A stretch of DNA of 32,279 nucleotides, from positions 1-32,279 of the forward strand of contig NZ_BBPQ01000073.1 of assembly GCF_000787855.1 (NCBI RefSeq). Reading direction: 5' to 3'. Under the pieces are notes generated by a model. It was not told the origin of the DNA. It saw nothing but the letters and a program-made list of their open reading frames with translations, and made no database searches. The translations under genes were made by a program, and so were the position numbers. This DNA is from Streptacidiphilus anmyonensis. GTDB taxonomy: Bacteria; Actinomycetota; Actinomycetes; Streptomycetales; Streptomycetaceae. Below, piece by piece: positions 1 to 10,932 of this stretch. The first letter of the stretch is position 1. Each line of letters opens with the position of its first letter.

Positions 1-267
1 GCGGTGGCCCGGGGCGGCCTCGGCGGCTGCCGCGGTACGGCGTCCCGGCGGGGGGGGTGCCGCCGGAGGCGGCGGCGAGGCCCCGAGCGGGGTGTCCGCA
101 CTTCGCCGGCGCGCCCGCCCGTCGCCGTGCGGCAGGAGGGGCCCGGCCTTCCGCGCGGAGCTTCGTGCGGGCCGGCTGGCGGGTTCGGGCGGGAGCGAGA
201 CGATAGGGGGGTGATTCCCGGGCGTCGGGGCGCGGTGGAGCGTGGTCCGGCGGAGGGAGGTGGCCGG
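1..267. other. Non-coding left edge
   Basis: No gene is supported here. The frame of the downstream phosphatase stays open through this stretch, but it would encode an arginine- and glycine-rich low-complexity peptide with no domain character. A strong ribosome site and ATG follow at 252-270. An eight-G run lies near 50-58. The promoter of the phosphatase gene should be in this stretch, but I cannot point to a convincing -10 or -35. Confidence 0.5.
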
Positions 268-2382
268 ATGGGAGCCGCGGACATGGCCGGGCCGGAGCCG
301 GGGGCGTTCGGGGGCGACCCCTCGCTGGAGCCGGGCGGCCTGCTGGACGTGCTCGGCGTGGCGGCGGTCGTGCTGAGCGCCGAGGGGCGGATCGCCCTGT
401 GGAGCCCGCAGGCCGAGGCCCTCTTCGGCTACTCGGCCGCCGAGGCCCTGGGGCGACCGGCCGCGCGCGTGCTGGTCGACGAGCAGCACGTTCCGTGGGT
501 GCTGTCCTGGTTCGCCGGCATCATGTCCCGCGGCCGCGCCTGGGCGGGCGTCTTCCCGGTGCGCCACAAGGACGGCTCCACCCGGCTGACCGAGTTCCGC
601 AACATGCGCCTGGAGGACGGGCAGGGACGCCACTACGCGCTGCTGCTGGCCACCGACCAGCCCACGCTGCGGCGTCTGGAACGCGATCTCGCGCTGTCGC
701 TGCGCCTGGTCGAGCAGTCGCCGATCGGGCTCGCCGCGGTCGGCACCGACCTGCGGTACATCCTGGTCAACCCGGCGCTGGAGCGCATCAACGGGATCTC
801 CGCGGCGGCGCAGCTGGGACGCACCGTCGGCGAGGCGCTGCCCTTCCTGGACACCCGGGGGATCGAAGCGGCGATGCGCACGGTGCTGGACACCGGGACC
901 CCGCTGCTGAACCAGCTCACCGTGGGCCGGACGCCGGCGAAGCCCGCGAGCGAGCGCGCGTGGTCCGTGTCCTACTACCGGCTGGACGACCCCGGCGGAC
1001 GGGTCGTCGGGGTCGCGTCCTCGATCGTCGACGTCACCGAGCAGCACCGCTCGGAGATCGCCGCGGCCGCGGCCCGCCGCCGGCTCACCGTGATCGCCGA
1101 CGCCTCCGAGCGCATCGGCACCACCCTCGACCTCGACGTCACCGCCCGCGAGCTCGCCGACGTGCTGGTGCCCGAGTTCGCGGACTTCGCCGCCGTCGAC
1201 GTCCTGGACTCGGTGCTCTCCGACAGCACCGCGCGGACCACCGACGGCAGCCCGGCCGTGTTCCGGGCCCTGGCGATCAAGACCGCCTACCGGACCCCGC
1301 TCGCGGAGGCCGCCGACCCGGTCGGCGAGATCGCCCGGTACGACGCCAGCCGACTGGTCACCCGCAGCGTCCGCAAGGGCCGGCCGCTGCTCGTCGCCCA
1401 CGTCACCGACGCCGACCTGCCGCGGATCGCCCGCGACGAGGCCGCGGCCGAACTGCTCAAGCAGGCCAGGATCCACTCCTACATGGCCGTGCCGCTGCGC
1501 GCCCGCGGCCAGGTCCTCGGCGCGCTCGACATGATCCGAGCCCGCAACCCGCACCCCTTCACCGAGGACGACGTGCTGCTGGCGACCGATCTGGCCGCCC
1601 GCGCGGCGGTCTGCATCGACAATGCGCGCTGGTACCAGAGCCAGCGCCACGCCGCGCTGGCCCTGCAACGCCATCTGCTGCCCACCCGTCCTCCGCAGCC
1701 GCCCGGCCTGGAGGTCGCCTACCGCTACCAGCCGGCCGGCAGCGTCGTCGAGATCGGCGGGGACTGGTTCGACGTCATCGCCCTCGCAGGAGAGAAGACC
1801 GCCCTGGTCGTCGGCGACGTCATGGGCAGCGGCATCAACGCCGCCGCCACGATGGGCCAACTGCGCACCGCCGCACGTACCCTGGCCCGCCTCGACCTGG
1901 ACCCGGCCACCGTGCTCACGCACCTCGACGGCATCGCCGGCGGCCTCGACGAGACCATCGCCACCTGCGTCTACGCCGTCTACGACCCGCACCGTCGCAG
2001 CTGCCGCATCGCCTCGGCCGGTCACCTGCCCCCGGTGCTCACGCGCCTCGGCCACGCCCCCCGCCTGCTCGACCTCCCCACCGGCGTCCCCCTCGGCGTC
2101 GGCGGCGCCTCCTTCGAGGACGTCCGGCTGGACCTGGGCGAGGGCGACGAGCTCCTGCTCTACACCGACGGCCTGGTCGAGACCCGCGACCACGCCATCG
2201 ACACCCGGCTGCGGGCCCTCACCGACCTCCTCAACCGCGACCGCCCCTCTCTGGAGGACACCTGCGACCTGCTCCTGGACGCCCTCCACCACCACGACGG
2301 CACCGACGACGTCGCCCTCCTCCTCGCCCGCGCCCGCCCGTTGGGCGGCGCCTCCGGTGTCCGAACGGAATCCGGTATCTGA
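268..2382 (+). CDS. PAS-PAS-GAF-SpoIIE serine phosphatase (704 aa)
   Basis: Cytoplasmic multi-sensor PP2C-type phosphatase. Such proteins typically dephosphorylate anti-anti-sigma factors (STAS proteins) and so release sigma factors. In order I see a PAS domain (about residues 25-135), a second PAS (about 145-260, beginning near SPIGLAAVGTD), a GAF domain (about 280-440) and a C-terminal SpoIIE domain (about 470-690). The SpoIIE metal ligands are present: GGDWFD, GDVMGSG, TDGL and a terminal DD in GTDDVALL. There is no anti-sigma kinase (HATPase) domain. I chose ATG 268 because GGAGGGAGG sits just upstream at 252-260 and the PAS domain starts soon after; the frame is open further upstream, but that part is low complexity. 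No partner anti-sigma or anti-anti-sigma gene is in the window, so its target is unknown. A second protein of this class is encoded at 19903-22104. Confidence 0.9.
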   Translation: MGAADMAGPEPGAFGGDPSLEPGGLLDVLGVAAVVLSAEGRIALWSPQAEALFGYSAAEALGRPAARVLVDEQHVPWVLSWFAGIMSRGRAWAGVFPVRHKDGSTRLTEFRNMRLEDGQGRHYALLLATDQPTLRRLERDLALSLRLVEQSPIGLAAVGTDLRYILVNPALERINGISAAAQLGRTVGEALPFLDTRGIEAAMRTVLDTGTPLLNQLTVGRTPAKPASERAWSVSYYRLDDPGGRVVGVASSIVDVTEQHRSEIAAAAARRRLTVIADASERIGTTLDLDVTARELADVLVPEFADFAAVDVLDSVLSDSTARTTDGSPAVFRALAIKTAYRTPLAEAADPVGEIARYDASRLVTRSVRKGRPLLVAHVTDADLPRIARDEAAAELLKQARIHSYMAVPLRARGQVLGALDMIRARNPHPFTEDDVLLATDLAARAAVCIDNARWYQSQRHAALALQRHLLPTRPPQPPGLEVAYRYQPAGSVVEIGGDWFDVIALAGEKTALVVGDVMGSGINAAATMGQLRTAARTLARLDLDPATVLTHLDGIAGGLDETIATCVYAVYDPHRRSCRIASAGHLPPVLTRLGHAPRLLDLPTGVPLGVGGASFEDVRLDLGEGDELLLYTDGLVETRDHAIDTRLRALTDLLNRDRPSLEDTCDLLLDALHHHDGTDDVALLLARARPLGGASGVRTESGI

Positions 2383-2456
2383 GAGGCGGGTGGATTCCGG
2401 GCGGCTGCGCGTGTTGTGCACGGGTTCCTCCCCTTAAGTCCGCATACCCTGGCGGC

Positions 2457-2885
2457 GTGGAGCTCTCCGATCGTGATCTCGCGTTCCTCGCCGACCACCA
2501 GGCCGCCGCCATGGTCACCGTCGCCCCCGACGGCATCCCGAAGACGGCCCGCGTGGGCGTCGCGCTGGTCGACGGACGGCTGTGGAGCAGTGGCACGCAG
2601 GACCGCGTCCGCACGGCGCGACTGCGCCAGGACCCGCGCTGCACGGTCTTCGTCTTCAGCGACTCGTACCGCTGGCTGACGCTGGAGACCACCGTGACCA
2701 TCCTGGAGGGGCCCGACGTCCCGGACCTCAGCGTGCGGCTGTTCCGGGCCATGCAGGGCCGCCCCACCGGTCCGCTCAGCTGGTTCGGCGGCGAGCTCGA
2801 CGAGGCGGCGTTCCGTCAGCAGATGGTGACCGAGGGCCGGTTGGTCTACGAGTTCACCGTGCACCGGAGCTACGGAACCGGGTGA
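2457..2885 (+). CDS. PPOX-class F420/FMN-dependent oxidoreductase (142 aa)
   Basis: Small split-barrel flavin/deazaflavin-binding protein of the pyridoxamine-5-phosphate-oxidase-like superfamily. It opens with ELSDRDLAFLADHQAAAMVT, the usual start of actinobacterial PPOX proteins, followed by a KTARVGV strand, the R-x-R-x-L-R-QDPR segment after GTQDRVRTAR, and a VTILEGPDV strand. The length is normal for the family. It begins with GTG at 2457, 75 bp after the phosphatase stop; I see no strong ribosome site, so the start is moderately certain. The physiological substrate cannot be read from the sequence. Its 3' end overlaps the convergent gene at 2854-4341 by 32 bp. Confidence 0.82.
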   Translation: MELSDRDLAFLADHQAAAMVTVAPDGIPKTARVGVALVDGRLWSSGTQDRVRTARLRQDPRCTVFVFSDSYRWLTLETTVTILEGPDVPDLSVRLFRAMQGRPTGPLSWFGGELDEAAFRQQMVTEGRLVYEFTVHRSYGTG

Positions 2886-4341
2886 AGCCGCGGTAGAGCG
2901 GCGTCTCCCGCCGCTGCGAGCCGCGCAGCCGCAGCGCCCAGCCGACCAGCGCGTGGCTCAGCATGTAGAGCCGGTGCTCCTCGCGGCCACCCGGCGACAG
3001 CCGGCCGACGACCCACTCGACGGGCGTCGCCCCGCCGTACCCGTCCCTCGGGCGGAACAGCAGGTCCGAGCGGCCGATCTCGGCCAGCACGTTGAGCGCG
3101 TAGGCGAACGGGTAGGGCCGGTTGATCCGGTCGTCGTCGGTCCGGTCCATGGCGGGGAAGCCGTCCACCCAGCGGTTCAGCAGCGGCTCGCCGATCAGGT
3201 CCATCCGCCCGGTGACCATCGCGGTCTGCACGAGGTAGGCGTAGGAGATGCCCCGCAGGAAGTAGTCGGCGCCGGGGTCGATGTGCTCCCACTGGCCGAC
3301 GACGTCCTCGACGAAGGCGTCCAGGTCGGGGACCTGGTCCCGCAGCCGGCCCAGGTTGTGCAGCGCGATCAGGTAGTACAGGCCCATATGGGTCCGCTCG
3401 ACCGGGGTGAGCGCGGCCATCAGCTCCCCGGCCTCGGCGAGCCGGTCCCGCCCGTGGACCAGGTACCGCTCGGGCCGGTCGGTCATGGCGACCGCGTTGA
3501 GCATGGTGAGCAGCGGGTAGACCCGGACGAAGGCGTCCGACATCGGCTGGGGGAACGCCGGGCGCAGGCCCGCCGCCTCGCCGCGGTCGAGATGGGAGAG
3601 GACCTCGCGCACCCGGTCCCGGCCGCCGTCGTCGGCGAGGAACCGCCCGTGGCCGATCAGGGAGACGACCGAGAGCAGCATGGAGCCGCCGCGGCCGCGG
3701 AAGAACGGCGCCGGGACCTGCTCCAGCAGGTCCAGCGCCTCGCGAACCCGGTTGCGCGGCCCGGAGACCAGCCGGTCCTGAAGACCGAGCTGACCGGTCG
3801 CCAGGAAGACGGCGGTGGACGCGGACAGTCGCTCGTAGTGGCCGTGGCGTCCCGCGTTCTCGTCCCTGGCGCGGTCCGGCTCGATCCGGTCCAGCACGTC
3901 CAGCATCTCGCCCGGGAGGTCCGTGCCGTCGTCGACCAGCAGCGAGCGGGGGAGGCCGAGCTTGGCGACGGCGTCCATCAGGACGCACCCGGCCATGAGC
4001 CGGAAGTAGGGGTTCTCCTCGGCGCGCAGCGCCGCGAGGACCGGGGCCAGCTCCTCGGGCGCCGCCCGGCGGTGCGGACCCCGGGAGGGGTGTACGGTCG
4101 CCAGCACGAAGTCCGCCAGCAGCGAGGAGAACCGGATGTAGGGGCTGCTTCCGGCGCCGTGGGCGTCGAGCAGCCGGAACGTGTGACGGATCCGCGCGGC
4201 GGCCTCGGGGTCGTAGGCGACGGGGTGCTGGCCGAGGCCGATGCCGCGCACCATGCGGCTCCACGGGGTGGCGATCACGCGGGTCTCGGTCGCCAGCTCG
4301 TGCAGGCCGCGCACCGGGACCCGGAAGGGGGCGGTGGTCAT
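2854..4341 (-). CDS. Unrecognised helical protein, second gene of acyltransferase/kinase operon (495 aa)
   Basis: I do not recognise the family. The protein appears soluble, with no signal peptide or membrane segment, and is rich in predicted amphipathic helices. Notable stretches are SSPYIRFSSLLADFVLATVHPS near residue 65, NPYFRLMAGCVLMDAVAKLG near 110, an HGHYERLSASTAVFLATGQ stretch, and a C-terminal YPFAYALNVLAEIGRSDLLF. Regular helical pairs with aromatic and glycine positions suggest an alpha/alpha-toroid or solenoid fold, but this is inference only. The start is ATG 4341, with AAGGAG upstream (reverse complement of about 4350-4355). It begins 17 bp after the stop of the large acyltransferase/kinase gene, so the two are almost certainly co-transcribed and act together. 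No catalytic motif could be assigned. Confidence 0.85.
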   Translation of the reverse strand: MTTAPFRVPVRGLHELATETRVIATPWSRMVRGIGLGQHPVAYDPEAAARIRHTFRLLDAHGAGSSPYIRFSSLLADFVLATVHPSRGPHRRAAPEELAPVLAALRAEENPYFRLMAGCVLMDAVAKLGLPRSLLVDDGTDLPGEMLDVLDRIEPDRARDENAGRHGHYERLSASTAVFLATGQLGLQDRLVSGPRNRVREALDLLEQVPAPFFRGRGGSMLLSVVSLIGHGRFLADDGGRDRVREVLSHLDRGEAAGLRPAFPQPMSDAFVRVYPLLTMLNAVAMTDRPERYLVHGRDRLAEAGELMAALTPVERTHMGLYYLIALHNLGRLRDQVPDLDAFVEDVVGQWEHIDPGADYFLRGISYAYLVQTAMVTGRMDLIGEPLLNRWVDGFPAMDRTDDDRINRPYPFAYALNVLAEIGRSDLLFRPRDGYGGATPVEWVVGRLSPGGREEHRLYMLSHALVGWALRLRGSQRRETPLYRGFTRFRSSGAR

Positions 4342-4358
4342 GGGTGGTCGACTCCTTC

Positions 4359-8162
<3,804 letters not shown>

Positions 8163-8267
8163 GTGAATCGCCCTCTCATGGTTGTCCTGCGGAGAAACGG
8201 AGAAAACGCCTGCCAAAATTCTCCGAAGTCACCGGCGGACTCTCAAGCGATCTTGGTACAGGGTTGC

Positions 8268-8339
8268 GTCATACCTGTTCAGGAGCGTGTCAGAATTTCT
8301 TTAGCCGAATGCCAGAGAAGCGTCAGAAAAACCTCGGAG
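8268..8339 (-). promoter_or_regulatory. 11-bp phased heptamer repeats and probable promoter of the acyltransferase/kinase operon
   Basis: Read on the plus strand, successive 11-mers begin at 8278, 8289, 8300, 8311, 8322 and 8333 with the heptamers TTCAGGA, GTCAGAA, TTTAGCC, GCCAGAG, GTCAGAA and CTCGGAG. Four are close matches and two are degenerate. The exact 11-bp period resembles direct-repeat sites of SARP and other OmpR-type winged-helix activators. On the operon strand a possible -10, TATGAC (reverse complement of 8268-8273), follows the last repeat by four bases. The predicted leader to GTG 8162 is about 100 nt. The assignment to an activator class is inference. Confidence 0.55.
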
Positions 8340-8343
8340 CAAC

Positions 8344-8394
8344 AAAAGAGCCGGGGCCGGAGAACTTTTCGTTCTCCGGCCCCGGCTCTTTTTT
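8344..8394. terminator. Strong bidirectional rho-independent terminator
   Basis: A perfect 22-bp stem (8344-8365 with 8371-8392) encloses a five-base TTTTC loop. It is followed by six T on the plus strand and four T on the minus strand. It lies 42 bp downstream of the MFS gene stop (minus strand) and directly upstream of the acyltransferase/kinase promoter region, so it should insulate that operon from MFS transcription. Confidence 0.93.
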
Positions 8395-8435
8395 CGGGGA
8401 GTGGGACAGGTGGTCTTCTGTGGGTTTCTCCCTGG

Positions 8436-9647
8436 CTACGGGACCCCGGCCTCAGTGCGGTCCGGGTGCAGCGCCCCGTCGGACGCGGAGGCGGCCTGCG
8501 ACGCGGCCGGAGCCCGGCCGAGGGAGCCGCCGGCGACGACGACCAGCCCGGCCAGGGCGAGCCCGGCGCCGACCCAGAGCGGGGCCACGTAGCCCTCGCC
8601 CGCGGCCAGGGCCAGGCCGCCGAGCCAGGCGCCCAGCGCGTTGCCGACGTTGAAGGCGGCGATGTTCGCGCCGGAGGCCATCGTGGGCGCGTCCGACGCG
8701 TACGTCATGGTGCGCACCTGGAGGCCGGGCGCGGAGGCGAGACCGACGGCACCCATGAGCAGCAGCGCGACGACGGTGGCGACCTTGTTGTGCGCGGTGA
8801 GCGCGAAGGCCGCCATGACCGCGGCCAGCAGCGCCATGATGCCGATCAGCGCGGCGTTCACGGACTTGTCCGCGGCCTTGCCCCCGACGAAGTTCCCGAT
8901 GAAGGTCCCGACGCCGAACAGGATCAGCAGCCACGGCACGGTCGCGGTGGCGAAGCCGCTCACCTTGGTGAGGGTGAACGCGATGTAGGTGTAGCCGCCG
9001 ATGACCCCGCCGAAGGCCAGGACGCTGAGCGTGACGGAGACCCAGACCTGTCCGCGCCGGAAGACGGCCAGTTCGCTGCGCAGGTCGGTCCGGGCGGACT
9101 CGGTGCCGCGCGGCACCAGCACCTGGATGCCGATCAGGGTGACGACGCCGATGACGGTGATGGCCCAGAAGGTGGAGCGCCAGCCGGCCTGTTGGCCGAG
9201 GAAGGTGCCGAGCGGCACGCCGAGCACGTTGGCCACGGTCAGGCCGCCGAACATCAGCGCGATGGCGCTGCCCTTCTTGTTCTCGGCGACCATGTCGGAG
9301 GCGACCACCGCTCCGACGCTGAAGAACGCGCCGTGGCAGAGCGCCGCCACGATCCTGCCGACGAGCAGGACGTCGTAGCTGCCGGCCACCGCCGAGACGA
9401 GGTTGCCGACGATGAACAGCGCCATGAGGCCGACCAGGACCTTCTTGCGGTCCAGACGGGAGACCGCGGCGGTCAGCAGCAGGGCGCCGATCGCGACGCT
9501 GAGCGCATAGCCCGAGATCAGGTAGCCGGCTACCGACTCGGAGACGTGGAAGTCGGCTGCCACCTCGGGCAGCAGACCCACGATCCCGAACTCGGTGAGG
9601 CCGATGCCGAAGCCTCCCAGCGCCAGGGCGATGAGCCCGATAGGCAT
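8436..9647 (-). CDS. MFS exporter, DHA1 type (403 aa)
   Basis: Twelve-helix major facilitator of the drug:H+ antiporter-1 type, related to AraJ/YdhP/chloramphenicol-resistance exporters. The N terminus MPIGLIALALGGFGIGLTEF is typical. The loop 2-3 motif appears as SRLDRKKVLVGLM, followed by GNLVSAVAGSYDVLLVGRIVAAL. The antiporter helix-5 region contains GGLTVANVLGVPLGTFLGQ. The start is ATG 9647 because GGAGGGA lies six bases upstream; the frame is open to 9743 but that extension would cross the operator. It is divergent from the ArsR-type gene at 9809, so it is probably repressed by that protein and induced by its own substrate or a related toxic compound. The substrate cannot be told from sequence. 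Export of a product of a neighbouring operon is possible but unproven. Confidence 0.92.
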   Translation of the reverse strand: MPIGLIALALGGFGIGLTEFGIVGLLPEVAADFHVSESVAGYLISGYALSVAIGALLLTAAVSRLDRKKVLVGLMALFIVGNLVSAVAGSYDVLLVGRIVAALCHGAFFSVGAVVASDMVAENKKGSAIALMFGGLTVANVLGVPLGTFLGQQAGWRSTFWAITVIGVVTLIGIQVLVPRGTESARTDLRSELAVFRRGQVWVSVTLSVLAFGGVIGGYTYIAFTLTKVSGFATATVPWLLILFGVGTFIGNFVGGKAADKSVNAALIGIMALLAAVMAAFALTAHNKVATVVALLLMGAVGLASAPGLQVRTMTYASDAPTMASGANIAAFNVGNALGAWLGGLALAAGEGYVAPLWVGAGLALAGLVVVAGGSLGRAPAASQAASASDGALHPDRTEAGVP

Positions 9648-9702
9648 GTCAAATCCCTCCGTTGCCATGGCACGTGGTGCGGGACCGCACCCCGTGAACC
9701 TC

Positions 9703-9767
9703 AACATATCGAAGCATCGCATAACGTCGATATGTTCTGTCAAGCGAACGCATCGCTTATCATCGAT
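9703..9767. promoter_or_regulatory. Operator region between MFS and ArsR-type genes
   Basis: Two superposed symmetries are visible. AACATATCGA (9703-9712) is a perfect inverted partner of TCGATATGTT (9727-9736). Two ATCG-N8-CGAT palindromes occur at 9716-9731 and 9752-9767, as direct copies 36 bp apart (GCATCGC at 9714 and 9750). The region spans the likely promoters of both divergent genes, as expected for autorepression by the ArsR-type protein. Confidence 0.75.
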
Positions 9768-9808
9768 GGATCAGGGATCGGTGTCGTCCCGCACCGCCAG
9801 GAAGGCTC

Positions 9809-10183
9809 ATGACCACACACGACTCGTCCACGACGAACGACCTCACGTCGTTGCTGGAGGCGCTCAAGGCGCTGGCCAACCCCGTGCGGTTGCAGGTCCT
9901 CCAGTGGCTGCGCGAACCGGAGCGGAACTTCCCCGTCGAGCCGGAGGTGACCGACCCACGGGCGGTCGGGGTCTGCGTCAGCCATATCCAGGCGAAGAGC
10001 GGCCTGGCCCAGTCCACCGTGTCCGCGTACATGGCCGTGCTGGAGCGCGCCGGACTGGTGCGCTCCACCCGGGTCGGCAAGTGGACCCACTACCGGCGCG
10101 ACGAGGAGCGCATCGCCGCGCTGGTCGAGGAGTTGAGGAACGCCGTCGGCGGCGACGCCCGTCTGGCGGACGACCTGCTGTGA
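9809..10183 (+). CDS. ArsR-family transcriptional repressor (124 aa)
   Basis: Winged helix-turn-helix repressor. ALKALANPVRLQVLQWL (near residues 18-34) is the usual ArsR opening. The recognition region is HIQAKSGLAQSTVSAYMAVLERAGLV, and the wing is VGKWTHYRRDEE. The metal-sensing ELCVCD box is not present; a single Cys remains in VGVCVSH, so an arsenic or cadmium sensor role is unlikely and a small organic or redox signal is more plausible. ATG 9809 follows AGGAAGG. It is divergent from the MFS exporter, and the spacer carries strong inverted repeats, so it most likely represses both genes. It ends 17 bp from the convergent GBL-receptor gene. Confidence 0.92.
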   Translation: MTTHDSSTTNDLTSLLEALKALANPVRLQVLQWLREPERNFPVEPEVTDPRAVGVCVSHIQAKSGLAQSTVSAYMAVLERAGLVRSTRVGKWTHYRRDEERIAALVEELRNAVGGDARLADDLL

Positions 10184-10200
10184 CCGCCAGGCGGTGACCG

Positions 10201-10878
10201 TCACGCCGGCGCCGCCTCCTTCTCTGCCCGCGTCTCCGGCTCGGGCTCCGGCTCGAGCTCGGGCTCCGGCTCGGGCGGCGGCGCGCTGGTGCGCAGCCGC
10301 GGCATGATGCCGGGGGCGGCGAGGCCGGGCAGCAGCAGCCGCCACAGCGCGGAGACCCGTGCGGGCAGGTCCTGGCGGTTGCTGTAGACCTGCGACATCA
10401 CCTGCAATCCGGTGAACGAGCCGACGACGGTCGAGGCGACCTCGCGCAGATCCATCCCGGGGAGCAGCTCGCCCTGCCGGTCCGCCTGCCGCAGCAGGTG
10501 TTCGATCACGGCGATCGCCTCGTCGTACGGGGCCCGCGCGGACTGCGCGAACGAGGACTGCTCGACGGCGAGGCGCACACTCGCCCGCAGCACGGTGTCC
10601 CGTTGCAGCCGCCGGGCGAACTCGAGCGACATGTCGATGACGGCCTGGAGCTTCACCGTGCGGACGGGCGGAACCAGCGCCTCGCTCTGCGCCTCCACCA
10701 GCGCCGCGGCGATGGACTCCTTCGAGGGGAAGTGGTGGTACAGCGCGCCCCGGGTCAACCCCGCCCGACTGAGGATCTCGTTGGTGCTGGCTGCGTCGTA
10801 GCCGCGCTCGCCGAACACCTCGGCGGCCGCCTCGATGATCGAGCGTCTTGATCGGATTCCGCGCTCTTGCTGGGCCAT
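10201..10878 (-). CDS. TetR-family gamma-butyrolactone receptor, ArpA/ScbR type (225 aa)
   Basis: DNA-binding receptor for an autoregulatory GBL or butenolide. The N-terminal TetR helix-turn-helix is clear: RRSIIEAAAEVFGERGYDAAS then EILSRAGLTRGALYHHFPSKE (residues about 10-55). The ligand domain carries ArpA/ScbR-type signatures: LQAVIDMSLEFARRLQRDTVLRASVRLAVEQ and TVVGSFTGLQVMSQVYSNRQDL, which parallel VGTFAGIQVVSQTVSDYQDL of ScbR (recalled from memory). The last 30 residues form a Pro-Glu tail (PEPEPELEPEPEPE), unusual for the family. ATG 10878 starts MAQQERGIRSRR, the usual beginning. An ARE-like site lies 31 bp upstream, which suggests autoregulation. It lies downstream of the response-regulator gene on the same strand and beside afsA, the standard receptor/synthase pairing. 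Whether it is a true receptor or a pseudo-receptor cannot be decided here. Confidence 0.93.
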   Translation of the reverse strand: MAQQERGIRSRRSIIEAAAEVFGERGYDAASTNEILSRAGLTRGALYHHFPSKESIAAALVEAQSEALVPPVRTVKLQAVIDMSLEFARRLQRDTVLRASVRLAVEQSSFAQSARAPYDEAIAVIEHLLRQADRQGELLPGMDLREVASTVVGSFTGLQVMSQVYSNRQDLPARVSALWRLLLPGLAAPGIMPRLRTSAPPPEPEPELEPEPEPETRAEKEAAPA

Positions 10879-10908
10879 CCTCTAGTCCTAGCGGCTCGTG
10901 GTCGAAAG

Positions 10909-10932
10909 ACCAAACAGACTTGCCTGTATGTT
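10909..10932. promoter_or_regulatory. ARE-like operator upstream of the GBL-receptor gene
   Basis: Imperfect 24-bp palindrome: left half ACCAAACAGACT, right half TGCCTGTATGTT, with 8 of 12 positions symmetric. The right half is identical to that of the site upstream of afsA (11888-11899). It lies 31 bp before the receptor start and overlaps the last two bases of the response-regulator stop codon. Confidence 0.7.

Noticed and set aside
4..267. N-terminal extension of the first SpoIIE phosphatase
   Set aside because: Arg/Gly-rich low-complexity translation, while a strong ribosome site and ATG lie at 252-270.
8163..8216. TTG start at 8216 for the acyltransferase/kinase gene
   Set aside because: No ribosome site nearby and no acyltransferase homology in the extra 18 residues; GTG 8162 has GAGAGGG upstream.
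9648..9743. MFS start further upstream at 9743
   Set aside because: This would place the coding region over the operator; ATG 9647 has an ideal ribosome site and the typical family N terminus.
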